A stretch of DNA of 64,000 bases from Taeniopygia guttata. Its lineage: Eukaryota > Chordata > Aves > Passeriformes > Estrildidae. The first letter of the stretch is position 1; each line of letters begins with the position of its first letter. Location of the stretch: assembly GCF_048771995.1 (NCBI RefSeq), contig NC_133024.1, forward strand, positions 40,509,501 to 40,573,500, in the 5' to 3' direction. Shown in pieces: positions 13,128-27,662 of this stretch. The notes below the pieces were generated by a model that was given only the letters and a program-made list of their open reading frames with translations, was not told the DNA's origin and made no database searches. Position numbers and translations under genes: made by a program.

Positions 13128-14365
13128 AAACCTGGAGCTGCTGTGATCCCATAACTTCACTGAGGTAAATAATTCAGCAAGGTGTTGTGTAGAGTCACCT
13201 TTCCCTGATTTATTTTCTCTATATTTTAAACTTAATCCTATTGCCACTGTAGTCACTTTTCCTTTCCTAGTCTCCTACTGCTCCTTACTAATATTTCATT
13301 ATGCAGATTTTGATGTAATATGTTTTTACTGAGCCTTTGGATATTATTACTAGTATACAGTAGAGACAGAACCCATCCAACAGTCCATGATATATTGAAC
13401 TTAAATAAGGCAATCTAATTACTTGATTAATTATCCATTAGCAGTAAGTCATTACTATGCAATCTGTTTCTGAAGATATCACACGGTATTAAGAAGTTAT
13501 TATGCACTCTTTCTTTATGAGTCTGTTCCAGTGGTTTTTTTTTCACAGTAACTGAGTGCTGCATCACAGTTTACATACACAAATTAAAGCTGCCATATTA
13601 AACCTTTAATTCTTAATTACCATTAGAAGAATGGCCTGGCCAAACTTTCATTTCCCGTCCTTAGATCTGGGAAGTTCTAAAAACTTTTTCTCCCCTCTTA
13701 ATCATCAAGCCCCAAACAGAAGATGTTGATTTTCACCTGAATCATATTCAGCTACTTCAAAGTCTTCACAGAATGCTCCAACAATACTCTCACTCAACAA
13801 AGTTTCCACTAGTTTCTGCTAGAAGTTTCCTGTAATAGTCTGGGCAGAACAAAGGCTGAGCAAAGATCTTTGAGGTTGTCTCAGAGGATTTAGAACCTCC
13901 TGTGTAACACACAAATTTTATTGTGCATGGCTTTGTATTTTTAAACTTGAATAATTCAACCTGTGTTAAATAATTAATTTGGAGGAATTAGCATTTCAGA
14001 GATCCCTTGTATATAAAAATGTAAAATCTAGTGCGCTGCTATGTTTAAGTTTTATCATGTACAATTGCTCACTTGATTTTATATCTATGTTTTTGTATTT
14101 TACAGTATCATTCTCAGACAGTATAAATAATAAAACTAGCCATGACCCTACACTTGTTATTTTGATATCTGATAAAATGCACTACGACTGGACTCCCTCC
14201 ATAGTTTCTATAGGGCTCAATATGTATTGTTTCTATCATGTCAACACTTACACATTACTTTAGCTAAGGACTTTGAATTTTACATGAACCTCAGCTAATT
14301 AATGAAATTTTGAAGCAACTTTGAGAGACAAGAATGAATTATGGGTAAATGAAGACACAGGAGAT
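13128..14365. other. AT-rich intergenic DNA
   Basis: No gene or recognisable repeat. Short, unsupported open frames only. Confidence 0.55.
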
Positions 14366-14490
14366 TTTTATTTGCTCAATTTCGATACAGGTGAGAAGCA
14401 GAATGAAGAACAGAACTGCAGCCCATGGAGAAGGCCATGCCAGAGCAGGTTGATGTTCAAAGGAGGTTGTGACCCTTCCTGAAAATTGCA
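14366..14490 (+). mobile_element. Fragment of the same LTR family as 4138-5085
   Basis: The run 'GCAGCCCATGGAGAAGG', then 'CAGAGCAGGTTGATG' and 'CAAAGGAGGTTGTGACCC', matches the middle of the LTR at 4138-5085 (compare about 4,485-4,580 there). Only a small internal piece is present, so this is an old remnant. Confidence 0.5.
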
Positions 14491-15645
14491 TTGAATTACC
14501 CCTTCAAAGCCATTCAGACTTTTACACACAAGCACTTTGCTGGTGCCATGCCGTCCAGTCCATATGTGTACATTTAAGTCCTTCTTTAAGCAAACAATTA
14601 AAATATCTGAATAAAACTGCTTGCTTAGAATTAAAACAGCTAAATTCAGGAGTCCTACTCTTGTTAGCAATTAATTTCTGTGTGTTTTCCAACTAAAATC
14701 AAATGCTCTTAAAACAAAACTAAATAATCAGGCCAAAGCCATTCAAACTTAACTCATTTACCAGTCAACTCATCAGCATCTCTTTCATATTCTTAGTGTT
14801 GAAGAATAGCACAAATTTGGCTTTGAGAAATGAGACTAAGCATATTAGACCCATATTTGTCAGAACTGATCTAACTAAAATGGTGAAATATTGAATCTGA
14901 TTCTGTGGTTCATATTCCTCTTTATTTCCCTATCAGATCACTGTGCAGCAGGAATCCCCTATATGAATAAGGTCTGAAAGAAAGAAGGAATAACACGCCA
15001 ACATTTTTATCTTTGCTTAATTTTGACATCTACATACACCTGTGGGCACACCCACGAATCCAGGGCTCTAGGTATTTTGAAGTTATTAATCTACGGAGAA
15101 GTTGGAGACGATTCCTCATTCTTGCTCAAAGAATCATAGCCAAAAAGCTCAGAAAAGTTGAGCTACTACTTTCCCTCCATCTTAGCCCAGAGATGGAGGG
15201 AAAACCCGTAGGAAATTAATCTCAACAAAACTGTATATTTGATTTGTTCCTCTTCTGTGTTCCTACCTAGGAATGAATAGCAGAAACACATGAAACTTAG
15301 ATTAGCACACTTACAAAATTTTCTCACTGATAGGTATCAGTGTATACAGTAGCCAGCTTTTTTAAAACGGAAACAATGCTCATCTGATATTTTGCGTGTG
15401 ATTTGCACTGACAAACATCTGATTTAGAGAAAAGATAACATTTCCAGTTGGGCTGTTTGATATTGCAAGGTGAATGGTTTATAAAATTCTCATAGCATTT
15501 CACAATATTACTGTGTAATTAGAATTCTAAAATCTTATCTTTCTAAAGGTTGCTTCTAAAGGCACATAGACGCGTTCAGATTTATCTTTGGGATTATGAA
15601 GTCTTGCTACTACTAACCCTCCACCCTGAGTGTAATATGTTAACA
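14491..15645. other. AT-rich intergenic DNA with a perfect hairpin
   Basis: No gene is visible. It contains a perfect 13-bp stem with an 8-base loop at 15170-15203, listed separately. Confidence 0.55.
15170..15203. repeat. Perfect 13-bp inverted repeat (hairpin)
   Basis: TTTCCCTCCATCT (15170-15182) is followed by an 8-base loop and its exact reverse complement AGATGGAGGGAAA (15191-15203). The stem is short for a microRNA precursor. There is no T-run after it that would suggest a Pol III transcript. Confidence 0.85.
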
Positions 15646-15942
15646 AAAATCATAGAATGGTTTAAGATCTCTATGGAGCTTTCTTCTCTCCAAGCTGAAC
15701 AACTCCAGCTCCCTCAGCCTTTCCTCATAGCAGAGGTGTTCCACCCCTCTGATCATTTTTGTGGCCCTTATCTGTACTCAGTCCAGCAGGTCCCTGTCCT
15801 CCCTGTGCTGGCACCCCAGAGCTGATGCAGCCCTGCAGGTGGGGTCTGAGCAGAGCAGAGGGGCAGAATCCCTCCCTGGCCCTGCTGCCCATGCTGCTTT
15901 GTATGTATACCCTGCAAAGCCAGGGTACAGCTGGCTTTTCTG
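15646..15942 (-). mobile_element. CR1 LINE 3' fragment, reverse orientation
   Basis: Read on the plus strand it gives the reverse complement of an avian CR1. 'AAATCATAGAATGGTTTAAG' is the 3' terminus, then 'CCAAGCTGAACAACTCCAGC', 'CTCAGCCTTTCCTCATAG', 'GATCATTTTTGTGGCCC' and 'CCCCAGAGCTGATGCAGCC'. The sequence jumps from the terminus to an inner block, so the copy is internally shortened. It is a non-coding remnant. Confidence 0.9.
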
Positions 15943-16524
15943 AAGCTAAATTATGTTTAAATGCAGCACAATGAGAAGCACTATTGGATGGTGTTTTGAG
16001 GGGGCTGGAATGGTTTTAAAAGTCCTAGGTCAGTCTCCTACAAGTAATAGGAGGTAATAGACTTTAAAGGTCCATATGTGCAGGGTGCTGCTGAGCATGC
16101 CTAAGACATTTGCTGTTCAGAACATAGATGTCACCAAAATTTTTGTGTGTACTGTTTCAGATGCCTGTACAGAGGTTGACTTGAAATTGATTCAAGTCTC
16201 CAATCTAGAAATTCTAATTTCTCCACAGTCCATCCCAAGCAGGATAGTAAGCAATTTCAATGTGGTCTAGATTCTCACATCAACTGAACTATTCTGATTC
16301 ATGGCAACCATCTTTAAAATAAATAAATTAGCTAATCTAGCAGCAGTTAATGTCAATGTTTTGGATACAAAATAATCTTATTTGAGGTGTAACACTGCAT
16401 GCACTACTTTTTTTTTTTTGTTTCACTCACATATGGTGGGGGGTGGTGCTGAAATACCTCACAGTGTATGTTCTGGTTGTTTTATTTCAAGTATTCATAC
16501 TATAAATGGATAATACTAACAGTG
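15943..16524. other. AT-rich intergenic DNA
   Basis: No gene or recognisable repeat apart from a short T-run at about 16,408. Confidence 0.5.
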
Positions 16525-17064
16525 TGTACTGGGTTTGGCTGTTAATGTGGACTTAATTTCTTTCCTATCAGCCTGAATGATGCTGTGTTTTGGATTTGTG
16601 ATTAAAACACTGTTGATAGCACACCAGTGTTTTGGCTGTTGCTGAGCAGTGCTTGCACATCATCAAGACTTCCTTTTTTCCCCATTCTGCTGCAACAGCT
16701 AGTAGGCTGGAGGTGGGCAAGAAGCTGGAAAGGGAGACAGCTGGGACAATGGAGTGCAGCTGCCCAAAGGAATTTTCCAGGCTATGTAACATGTTCAGCA
16801 ATAAACCTGAGGGAAGGGGACTTTGTGGGAGGTAGCCATTACTTGGAGACTCATGGGTCATTGCTCTGCTACTGGTCATCTTGATGCCTACATCACTCAG
16901 ATTTTGTTTGTCTGCCTTTTCATCTTTCCATCACTCACTAAACTGTCATTGTCTTTACTCATGAGGTTTTTTTGCTTTTGCTCTTCGTACTCTCTCTCCT
17001 CTCCAGTTAAAGGTGAAGACTGAGCAGCTGGGTAGGGTTTAGCTGTGGCCAGAGTCCACCACAC
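16525..17064 (+). mobile_element. Solo LTR, avian ERVL-type
   Basis: It begins TGTACTGGGTTTGGCTG, and continues with 'GCTGTGTTTTGGATTTGTG', 'TGTTGCTGAGCAGTGCTTGC', 'AGTAGGCTGGAGGTGGGCAA', a polyadenylation-type region near 'CTCACTAAACTGTCATTGTC', and an end near CCACCACA. This block order matches a very common avian ERVL LTR from memory. No internal retroviral sequence adjoins it, so it is a solo LTR. The right edge is approximate, and I found no clean target-site duplication. The divergence from the family I remember suggests an old copy. Confidence 0.75.
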
Positions 17065-20000
17065 ACTAGTACATTATCAGAATCTCACAATGATGCAGAC
17101 AGAAGAAACAGATTTCTGAAGATAAAAGATAGGAAAGAAATAATAGAAATATAATTATCTGTCAAAATGACAACCCATCTTATCTATGTAATCAGAAGGT
17201 GTGAGTTTATGTGAACAGGGTTTGAAAAATATAAAACCAGGTATGAAGATTAAATAAGACCAGAGCAATATGGAAACTAATAACACATAGGTCATTATAT
17301 CAGTCATAATAGAAGCAAAGATTGGTGCATTTTCTCAAGAAGTATTCCTTTACCTTCTGAAAGAAAAGCAAATATGACAATTGTCTTGTGTAAAGTGGGA
17401 CAATTGACTTGTAGTCAGTAAACTAGGAAGCTACGGATTGCAAATATCCTGTATTCTTGAAGTAATGATGCATGGTCTGCACACATCCTTCTCCCTCATC
17501 CTGCTTTTTTGAGAAGACTGGAGGAGTCTCTACTAGAACAGATGAAGCAATGAACACTTTGCACAAAACAATGTGCTGTGGGACTTAATTGCAAAGTAAA
17601 TATCTGTCCAAAATCTTAGCGTTAGAGCTTCTTCAATAAAATCTTCAGCAATATCCCTTTCAGGAGAGGTGGCCACCTTAGTCTGAATGACACATTTTTT
17701 ATCTTTTGGTAGTCTTCAAAACAGCAGTAGATGTCATTAAAAAATAAATTCAAACTCAAGAGCAGAGATCTGATCTCGTTACAGTTTCTCAAGTCCATAA
17801 TGCCTTTGCTCACTAGATGAGATGGTTTTCTTGAGAAAGACTCTCCTATTCCAAGCGCACATACAACATTGCCATCTCTAAAATACTTCTAGATCATTGC
17901 CTTTTTTAAGCAACAAGCATGTTGAGAAAGTTCTTCTGTACAGCAATGTCCTCCCCCCGTCACACAGAAAACATTTTGAATGCTGTGCTCTGGGTGCTCT
18001 GTACACTTAACAACACTGAAAACAGGTCTTCAAACACAAGATACTTCAGAGATTTCTCAGTTCTGAGTGTGAAAAGACTAAAGGGAGCCTCTGAGCTTTG
18101 TCCATGTGTTTATTTGATTGTCCATGCGCACAAGCACGTGGACATTTGCAGACTTAGCTAACCATTACCAGTTCCTTGGTGCTTAGTAGGACATTGTACA
18201 TTTGTTTATGTTTTATTACAGGAATTTTACATGCTCATTTTGCTAATAAAGAACCCCCCAATAGTGCATATTAAAACTTCATTAAAGTGTTTATGCCTTC
18301 TCCTTTGGATGTTCTAGGAGCAGCAGTCAGTGGTTACGACTGCTCTGTTCCAGTCCTTTTTCATGGCTCTTTTCTTGATTTTGTTGTTGACACCTGGCAG
18401 CTTGCACAAATCAGATAGTTGAAGCTGGATGAAGTGAATCCTGACAAAAGATAGATAATAACAATCTTTCCCTGCCTGGATATCCACTGTTGGGTGTAAA
18501 ACTACCTTTTAAAAAGGGAATTAAGGAAGGATTTATTTGTCTTCTAACGGTATAAATCTTACTGCTTCCTTACCATCTCTCCCACACCAGCCACTGGCAA
18601 GAAGGGTTGCACAGGGTCATTGCAGGAGCAGAATCAGAGAACTCCCTTACTTGGCTGAGGCAGCAGCTCTGCCCTGGTTTTTCAGCACACAGACTTGTGA
18701 AAGATGCACCAACACGACTCCATCAATTCAAGCACTGAGTGATAAGAACACATTTGTTGCCCCTGATTTTATGCAACAATTCAGCTTTCTGATGACAAGA
18801 TTGTACAAAAGTCTGATTTACTAACTATTCGTTATCATTCCTCATTTGTCCAATTGATGAAGCATTCAGTGCCTCAGAACAATTTTCAGCTGATTTCTTG
18901 AAACTCTTTCATGCTCTGCAAGTTTTTGCAGATCTGCTACATTTCTAATGTTTATAGTTCTGTGACATGGGTGAGCATTTTTGATGTTCTGAAAATCTGT
19001 TATTGAGGAAAAAAAAGTCAGAGATTTACTCTTAATTGGTTACAAATTTTAATGTTTACACAAGCAAACCATCCTTCAATATAAGGTGAGGCTTGCAGAT
19101 CATGATGTCAATTCAGAGATGTAAAATATACAATCTATGCAAATCTGATTTTGGCTTGTCTTTGGCATTTAGGGGAGAAAACATTTCAGGTAAGGTCGTA
19201 GAAAAACTTGTATGTACAACATTGCAGTTATTCCTATGAAAAAATAATAACATTTGAAAAATAATTTTTTTAAAGAAAAAATAATGTGAAAAATTCATCT
19301 GATTTGATCTGTGCTCTACTCAATATCCACTTTGAAGAAAGGATTACAAGAAAATATGAATAAATGTCAAATATTTAGGAGGTCCAGATTATCTACTGTC
19401 TATAACCAAGAATGCAGAAAAAGCAAAGTGCCATGACTTACCCATGATTAAGTAGGATTGTCTCTGGCAGACCTACTCCTCATCCTTCTGGTTGCATGGT
19501 GCCTTGGAGGAGTAACAGGCTATGCTAACATTTCAGTTAATCATGTGGCATTTTTGAAAATCTGAATGTGATATTTTTTTTTAATAAAAACCTCACCCAA
19601 ATGAGAAGCTTCACAAACTGACAGAGGTTTAATTATGCTTGAATTTTATTTTCTAAACTTTTTAAAAGTTTTTTCATCTGAAAATTTAAAACACATCCCA
19701 CAGATAGAATTGTGCAGGCCATAATACACCTGAAGTGAACAGAGACTTTAAACATAGTATTTGCCTGTAAAGGAAAGGGACAGAAACTGAGATATATAAT
19801 CAAACTGTTGATCATGGAATTCTACAGTGAAAGATAAAACTAAAAAGAATAGAGAAATGTATGAGGTTGCTTCTACGCATTACCAGCCTCTGTTTGCTTG
19901 AAAACCTAGATAATAAACCATATTTTTTTAGAGTAAGATGAAAGGCTGTTGTGTTGGGCACTTTATGAGCCAAACTAATTAGGCATTTGCTGCAATTCAA

Positions 20001-23000
20001 ATCATACCTTGCAGAGTACCATAAAATAAGGAAGATTTATAATGTAAAAAATATGGAGGACATTATTAAAAATTAGGTGTAAATCAATTGCTGTTTTATG
20101 TTTGTTTTTGGCTGATTTCCCAGAGCCATACCTTAGAAAAACAAATTTGATAAAGTGCACTTGGAGTTTTATCTGCATAAATTTCTGTAATTAGAGTTCC
20201 TACAGCAAAGTAACACAAATGACTCTGTGCTATGCCAATCCCGAGAAAAATAATGCAGAATCCAATTTGGGCTATTTCTGTGGCCCAGAGTGAGTGTCTT
20301 CATTTCCAGGGATTTCAGGAAATGCATCTGCAAACCCAGAAATATTTGTAATAATTTATTCTGGAAATTCAATACAGAAATTCTGTATTATTTTCCTTGA
20401 CTGGATTTTATAAACAGAGTATGATATAATATTTAGAAAGGATTAGAGACAGAATTTTTTATCCTCAGTGTTGGTATGTGCACTGTAAAATGTACAAGTC
20501 ACTTAAAATGTACAGCTGTATGAATAATGCCTCTTTAGTTCATGTTCAAATGAAGAGGAGAGAAACTGAAAAAACCCAATAGCTGAATTAAAGTTGGAAT
20601 GAAGTTGGAATATTTTGACACTATTTTAAAACTCAGAGAAACTTAATTTCAGGTTAAACACAAATATTTCACTCTTGCGAGAACATGTGATTTGTATTCC
20701 ATTTATTTGAAGAAGTTGCCCTGTTCTACAGAGTATGTCAAGCCCCATGTACCAGAGAGGGTGAGCTGAGCTGACAGAGCTGGGAATGCCCACCTTGTGC
20801 CTCTGGCAGGGACACTTCCTTCAAACATTCTGGCAAAGACCTAAGGAGACAGTTGCACAGAGAAAAAATTACTTCAGGCCTGAAACAGGATAATATGACA
20901 ACAAGACTAGATGACTATTCAGAATTTAATAATTAATGCTTTCCTGATTGTTAGCAAAATCAAATTAAATGATTGTCATTTCTGCCTGCAATTTTTCAGA
21001 GCTGAGCCACAAGTCTGCTTTACAGGATCTGACAGGTCACTGGACACCACTGAACATTTACAGCAGTTTCGAAACATGTCTGGATTTTCTTGTTCAAGTG
21101 TAAACAACCAAAGGTATAAATCCAATTGTGAGCATGAGACAACTGTAATATTTTAAATTCAAATGAAACTGCAAGTCATGCAAATGCTTTGCCAAAGCAA
21201 TTCTGGATATATTACAATGATAATCATTCTTCCTTGTGCATTCCTTAATTTAATGTCTTTTAATTCCATGTGAGAAAAAATATTACATGTTTTTTATCCA
21301 TTTTAAAAAAAGATGAGAAGTGTTTCTTTTTTATTTCTTACCTATACACACTTTTCCTATACTGGTTGCACATTTGCTGTAGCCTTGCTCTCCTCAAAAC
21401 AAGAATATCTACTAAAATTGCTGCTATAAACTAAAGAAGTGTTACAGTATCTCAGATTAGATATTCTGAACAAACCTCTGCATTTCCACAGCTCTATTTC
21501 AAAACATTGACTGAAGAACAACCAGAAATCTTGATGAGAGAACATAATCTATAGCACCTAGAAACTGCATAGCATAAGCATCCATAAATAAAAGATCTTT
21601 TAGGAGAAAAATATGAGTGAGGATCTCAAATCCCATTTGGACTTTCTATAGGAAAATCACCTACTCATCAGCTGAGCCAAGTTGAATTAGTTCTGGGTCT
21701 GAGGAGACCCTGCCAGGATGGGCACACAGCTTCCAGCTTCCCACTTAATGTTAGCTCAAGCTGCCTTAAGTTTCAAAAAGTTTCAAAAGCCTCATTCTAA
21801 AGCCTCAGTAAAGATCTACGTATTTTTGCATTCAGTTGCATTAAAATAAAACTGTGGTATTAAAAAGTGGTTTGTGTTCTCCTTTGTCCATAGACATTTC
21901 AAGTGAAGGTAGTTGAAATACTCCAACTCCTGAGTGAGTTACTGAGAGAAGTTAATAAACCTGTGACCATGAGTGGCATCAGCAGCCACACAACACTTCC
22001 TCAACACACCTTGTGTCTCAAAAAGCAGCTAAGCTGCTGCTGGAGTGATGAGTCCTGTGGCTGAGACACACATTGAGGAGCCAAAGGAAATTCTGGGTTG
22101 TGCTTTTCATGAAGGGGTTAATTTCCACCATCCAAATGGAGATTTGAAATATTTAACTTGAGGCTTTCCAAGTAGCTTTTCACTATTTGAGGAAGAATCC
22201 ATTGCAAAATCCTAAAGATTTTGTTATCTCAGATATTTGTTCTCATCTATTCCTAACCTTTCTCACATCAAACAGTGGGAGGAATCTTATGGGATTAAAT
22301 TCTCTGCTGTTACAGCATTTAAAGGTTGCTGGGGCATCAGCACATGATGATTTGGCCTTTTTGTCATTTCTAATGGGCTTAATGAAAATGGCAACATTCG
22401 TCCTCCTCGCTTCAGGCATTCAACTTTGTGCTAAGGTGGGAGCCCATGTGGGAGTGGAGGAGGCTCCCAGCACGGCTGTTCTCAATTACTCTCCAAAGCC
22501 TGCCTTCACTGCAAAGGAGCTCTGAGGTCCCAGCCCATGCACACAAGTCAGAGGTCTAAAATTATCTCCTGGCTCTGTTATAGCCAATTTTCCTGCACTT
22601 CACATGGCCAGGCTGTGTGGGACGCTGTGATTAGTACTGCACCACACAAAGGTGTTCAAAACTGTCACTCACAGAAAATTCTGCTTCCTTGGTAAAATAT
22701 AATGACCTCTAATGGCGTATAATTCAGTTTGTGGAGGATTGTAATTAGCGATAAACCAAAGCTGAAAGATTGTGTAGGTGAATTGCAGTTTATAGAATTA
22801 TAGGGCCTGCTCTTTGTGCCATTTAGGTCTGTAGGCTCTGAGCCATGGAGCAGTTGCAGCTCCACTCCTCACACCCTACTGAGCAGGGCAGAAACTGAAA
22901 CTTACTCTGTCTCCCATTGGGAATTGCTGCTCAGCAAGTACAAAACCCAGAGAGGTGGAGAATATCATAACCTAAGAATAACTTCAAGCTAGGATGTTTC

Positions 23001-26000
23001 ATGGGGAAAAAGAGGCCTGAATTCATTTGGGTGCAAGAGGAAATTAAATGTGAGGATGCCACATTCTGAGCAAGTGCTAAGATACTGCTCAAAAACAGCA
23101 GCATAAGACTAAAGATTCAGTTTTAAAATAAGAAACTGTTCCTGCTTCTGCTTTAGAAAGAAAGAAGAGGTGCTATCCCTGCTGTAGGATTCAGAGGTGA
23201 GAGTCTCAAGTGGAGAGAAACACTTATCTGCTACCCTGCATGAAGCATCTCAGCCCAAGAGAGAAATGGCCTTTATCATCTATCGTGTTTTCAGTGTTTC
23301 TCCACAGCCTGCCCTTGGCTGGCTTCCCAGCCAGTGCTCTGCTTTAGCTGCTCTCGTGTTTGGGCACTCCCTGCTTTGGGACATCACTCTTCCTTCCCAG
23401 GCACTTGGTGAAGACATCAAGCATAGAGGCAGGGACGGGGCATTTCAGTGCAGCAGTGAGGTACCTGAACATCTGATTGTACCAGCACCAGAAAAATTAA
23501 ATGCCCTACTATCTCTCCATCTCATCAAGGAGAACACCTGTGAGAGACAGTGCATTAAACACTGAGATGCTCAGAAACCATAATGATTAGGGGCTATGGA
23601 AGAGCACCCAGGTATGCTCAGTGGCAGACCCTGTGATTTAGGAGCATCTGAACTGACCTCTGCCTGAAGTTACCGTAGAAGTGAGTTTCTGTGTCACTGA
23701 TTAGCACCCTGGAATTCACATTAAAGTTAAATGAACAGAGAATACCATGGCAGTTTTATTCTCCTAGATGTTTAATGTTTTTCAATATATGTACGTGTTA
23801 CTGAAAAAAATGTATGATTTTTTTTTTTTTTTAGTTCATCAGTTGTTTTTCACTAGGTCTTAGTTTCATTTACAGCCTTCCAAACATGGTTCTGTGTTAT
23901 AGAAGTGTTGCAAAGTGAAAGCAAATGTTTCCCTGTTTGGGAAAAAATAGTGTTATGTAACTGACAATTACTTCTCAGGCATAAGGCACAGGGACCTATT
24001 AACTTTTTCACTGGAGTAAAAGTGTCCATCATTTTGGTCCATAATCAGAGATATATACTGGGGATCTATAGAGAACATGAATTTCTATTACTGAAACCCT
24101 GGCCTTTTCTCAAGCTGTGAAATGCTTTTGTGAAAGAACACTGCTATGATGAATATATGCACTTGAATTGTAAATTCTCAGTGTGTAATCTCAGACTTGG
24201 GTATGCAAATGTGAGATAGTGATACAAGAATACATACGACTTCATTGCTTGAATAAACTGATGTTAAAAGTAGTGATTTACTTTTCATGGTATTTTTGTC
24301 TCTTAGCAACCTCAATTGTTTTCATCATAGCACATTTATATTTGAGTTATTCATTAACTTACAGTACTTGAAAGTGGTTATTACTATAATCTTTTAGGTT
24401 ATGAATGTTCTTTTAGGCTACAAGCTAATAACAAGAGAGGCAGCCACTTTATCTTTTAAAAGTTTTTAAATGTTATCAAATGAAATTATTCTCTTATTGG
24501 AATATTAACAGGGCTACCTGTATTAACAAGGTAACCTGAGAGACATCTTTTCCGGATAATTTAGTCTCTGACCTCAAGCATGTATAAATTAAAACATATT
24601 CAAAACTTTCACATATAGTTTATGCATTGTCTATGGATCTGAATTACATATTTTGAGAAAATGCATTTCTTGGTTCTATTTATTGGTAACAGCTACTGAC
24701 TACTTCTCTGCTTTGGTTTTCTATTAAAGTTCTTTTCACTGGGAAATTTTTTATTAACTTACTTCAAGAAGATTAACCTTACATAGCCTAAAAGTTGTTA
24801 TAGTTTTATAGGAAGCTCAGTTATTAAACTTCTTATGGTATGTTATAGTAATCATCTCAATCACAAAAATTGCAAGAGAAAGAAAAAGAAAGCACTTGCA
24901 AGGATTCAAGTTACATTGGTGTCCTTTTCAAAGGATGTTGGCTTAGATTATATCCATTGAAATGTACCAAAAATACAGGAACTGTTATATATGTTTCTCA
25001 ATATTTCTTCTTTCCTTACTTTGAAAACACTATTTTTAATGTGTGTAAATTATTAAAATCATGCAGCACTAATATTTCAACATACATGTATAATAATTTC
25101 TTAATTATTTTCTTGGAACAAGTATTGCTCTATAGCATCCAAATTAATAAATGTGATCTTTACTGAAGCAGAGAAACTGAAATGAAACTTGACAATTAGG
25201 AGAGAGGTCTAATAGTCTAAATTAAATAAGGGTGGAAGGTGAGTCACTGGTCTTTATAATCATGACAGAAAAAATACAGTTCTGGACTGTAACAAAGTGT
25301 TTCCTCAGAGAAACAGAAGTACTGATAACTGAGATAAGTGAGTCACTTTGGGCAATAAACTGATGGACCTGAGACATCAGTATGAGGAAGATGTATTTGG
25401 TAACAAACCATGCCTGGTCTACAAATGGCAATGGGAAGCTCAATAAAACATCATCTCATATTGCATTTGTCACAGATGTTTGGGCCTCTGAAATGCTCCC
25501 TGGGATTTTTACCTGTTTAGGTGCATTGATCAGTAATGGAAAGGGAGAGAATAGAGCCCAAGAGAAGAACATGTTTCCCCCACTTGGCATTTAAGACACT
25601 GTGAAACTGTTTCTTTAGGTCAGCAACTTCACAGTAAGTCCCTTCTATTCCCATGCAACAAGAAATTGTACTTTCTTCAAAATAAACCTTTCCTCTAAAA
25701 GCAAAGAAAAAAATCATTTTTTGGCTGTACTTAAATGAAACTACAACTTTTCAGGGGCACTCCCCATGCTATTAGAAGTGAATGCATTTAAAACTCATGA
25801 ATGCTGCTTTAATGTTTCCTTTAATAAATGGAAATATGCCAACATTAACTGATGTATGTCTGGTGCTTCATGAGCTGGTTATAGATGCACTGGAAGCTTA
25901 CACAGAGTTTTGCAAGAGCATGGGAAAAAGAATACAAAATCTTCTAAGCTTTCCCACAAATTAATTTTACAGATGCTGGTAGTGTCCACCACACATACTC

Positions 26001-27216
26001 ATACTCATCCAACACAAACTGACTGTTCACGTGCACACCCAAATGAAGACTGGTCTCATCAGGATAGCTGTTCTTCCCTTTATCAAGTCTTTTCACACAA
26101 AAAATATAAACATGATGAATTTACATGGTTATGCTTTGAATATAATTTATTGGAAGGAGGTTAAAAAAAATCACAGTATAGACTGTTCTACACTTAGATT
26201 GTGATGTTGGCATTCCAAATCACTCTTATTTGGGTGTCTTCTAGAGGAAGGCCAGCCTGTTTTGGCTATTTTAGGCCTTTGATGACACATCTTCCAAGGT
26301 CAGAAATACTTTTTGTTGCCAGAGAACCTCATGCTTGCTGTACATAAGGCCAGTGATGTGGAAGAAAAAGACAGGCAGTGCCCATATTCAGTGAACATAT
26401 TGTTTCATGTATTTGAACCTTGGCTTTGGAACAGCTGCTACACTCCCTCCTGGTTTTCAAACCTACTAAAGCATCATCCTGCTAAAGGTCACCTGGCTAC
26501 AGTTAGTAAATTTTTCATTCCAATATTTAAGTAATTCCTCTCCAGATTTTTCCTTTTGTTTTTCCAGAGATAGCCCAAATCTGCATATGACTCCTGTTGT
26601 TTCTGGAGAACACATTCTTCTCCCTAAGTATCACTTTATAATTTTGAGAATGTTGAAAATGGAAAATATGGTATACAATTTAAAAAGTCTGTAAAAGTAT
26701 TGTTTGCAATATGAACCTAATGTCCCAAATTAACAATGAAATTTGGTCACCACATATTTTACAGAGCTAACACAAACATATAGTGCTTTAACTGAAGGAC
26801 TTCCAGAAGAAGAGATGCACAGCCTGGTGAGAGGAAAAGCTTTACAATTCTCTCTACAAAGTTCACAGATCTTCATGACTTGGCTGTTGGCTTTTATTGA
26901 TTTGAGTTGCCATAGCTTTTAACTTATTATTCGTGACCTCAGTTTTGTGGTCATATCTTACAGCAACAAGAATAAACGCTTGCTGTGGTGGAAATTTTAT
27001 AAAAAGAAATCTAGAAGACTGTGAAAGGATGCTGAAATCGAGAAGGTGAACAGAAGGAAATCTGAGGACAGAGATGTCAAGATGGAATCTACTTATCTCT
27101 GCAGAAAATCCTCTAAATGTTTAAAGATCTGTTTGGTAACGCCCACATCTACTTCTGCCAGCTGATGTTACTGATTTATCTTCACTACAAACCCCCAATC
27201 AGACAAAATTCCAGTT

Positions 27217-27320
27217 TAAAAAAACCACAAAACAAAACAACACCCCCCCAAAAAAAACCAGCCACCCTCACCAAAACAAAACAGAAATAAACAAAGCCCA
27301 CAAAAAAACAACAAAATTCC
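27217..27320. repeat. A/C-rich low-complexity tract
   Basis: A run of AAAACCAC/AAAACAAAAC-type sequence with an internal C8 stretch. Its composition is the complement of the T/G-rich tract at 27663-27780, so the two could pair imperfectly across about 340 bases. Confidence 0.75.
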
Positions 27321-27662
27321 ACCACCCTCTGATAGAAGGGGATGAATGGAGAAAGGATTCCCCAAACCTGAAAAAGTCTCCCTTGTGCAGTCATTTGTTT
27401 GAGGAAATATAGAAGTAATTGCATTTTAATTGGACATAATCTTATTGGAACAAGGAATAGTGACTTTAGCACATTAAATAAATAAAATCAAACTACTTTC
27501 TAATTACCTTCTTACAATCTCAGTAAGGAATTTGCAGTTAGATTAGGGTGTTTCAGTCAATTACATTAAAGACTCCCTAATTCAGAAAGGATTCCAGCTG
27601 GCACTTGAAAAGGAATATTGCCCTTGCAGTCCAAAATGCAACATTCTCCTGGTTTCCTTTAG

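Noticed and set aside
22187-22525. 112-codon plus-strand open frame
   Set aside because: No domain, no promoter or splice context, and mixed composition without coding character.
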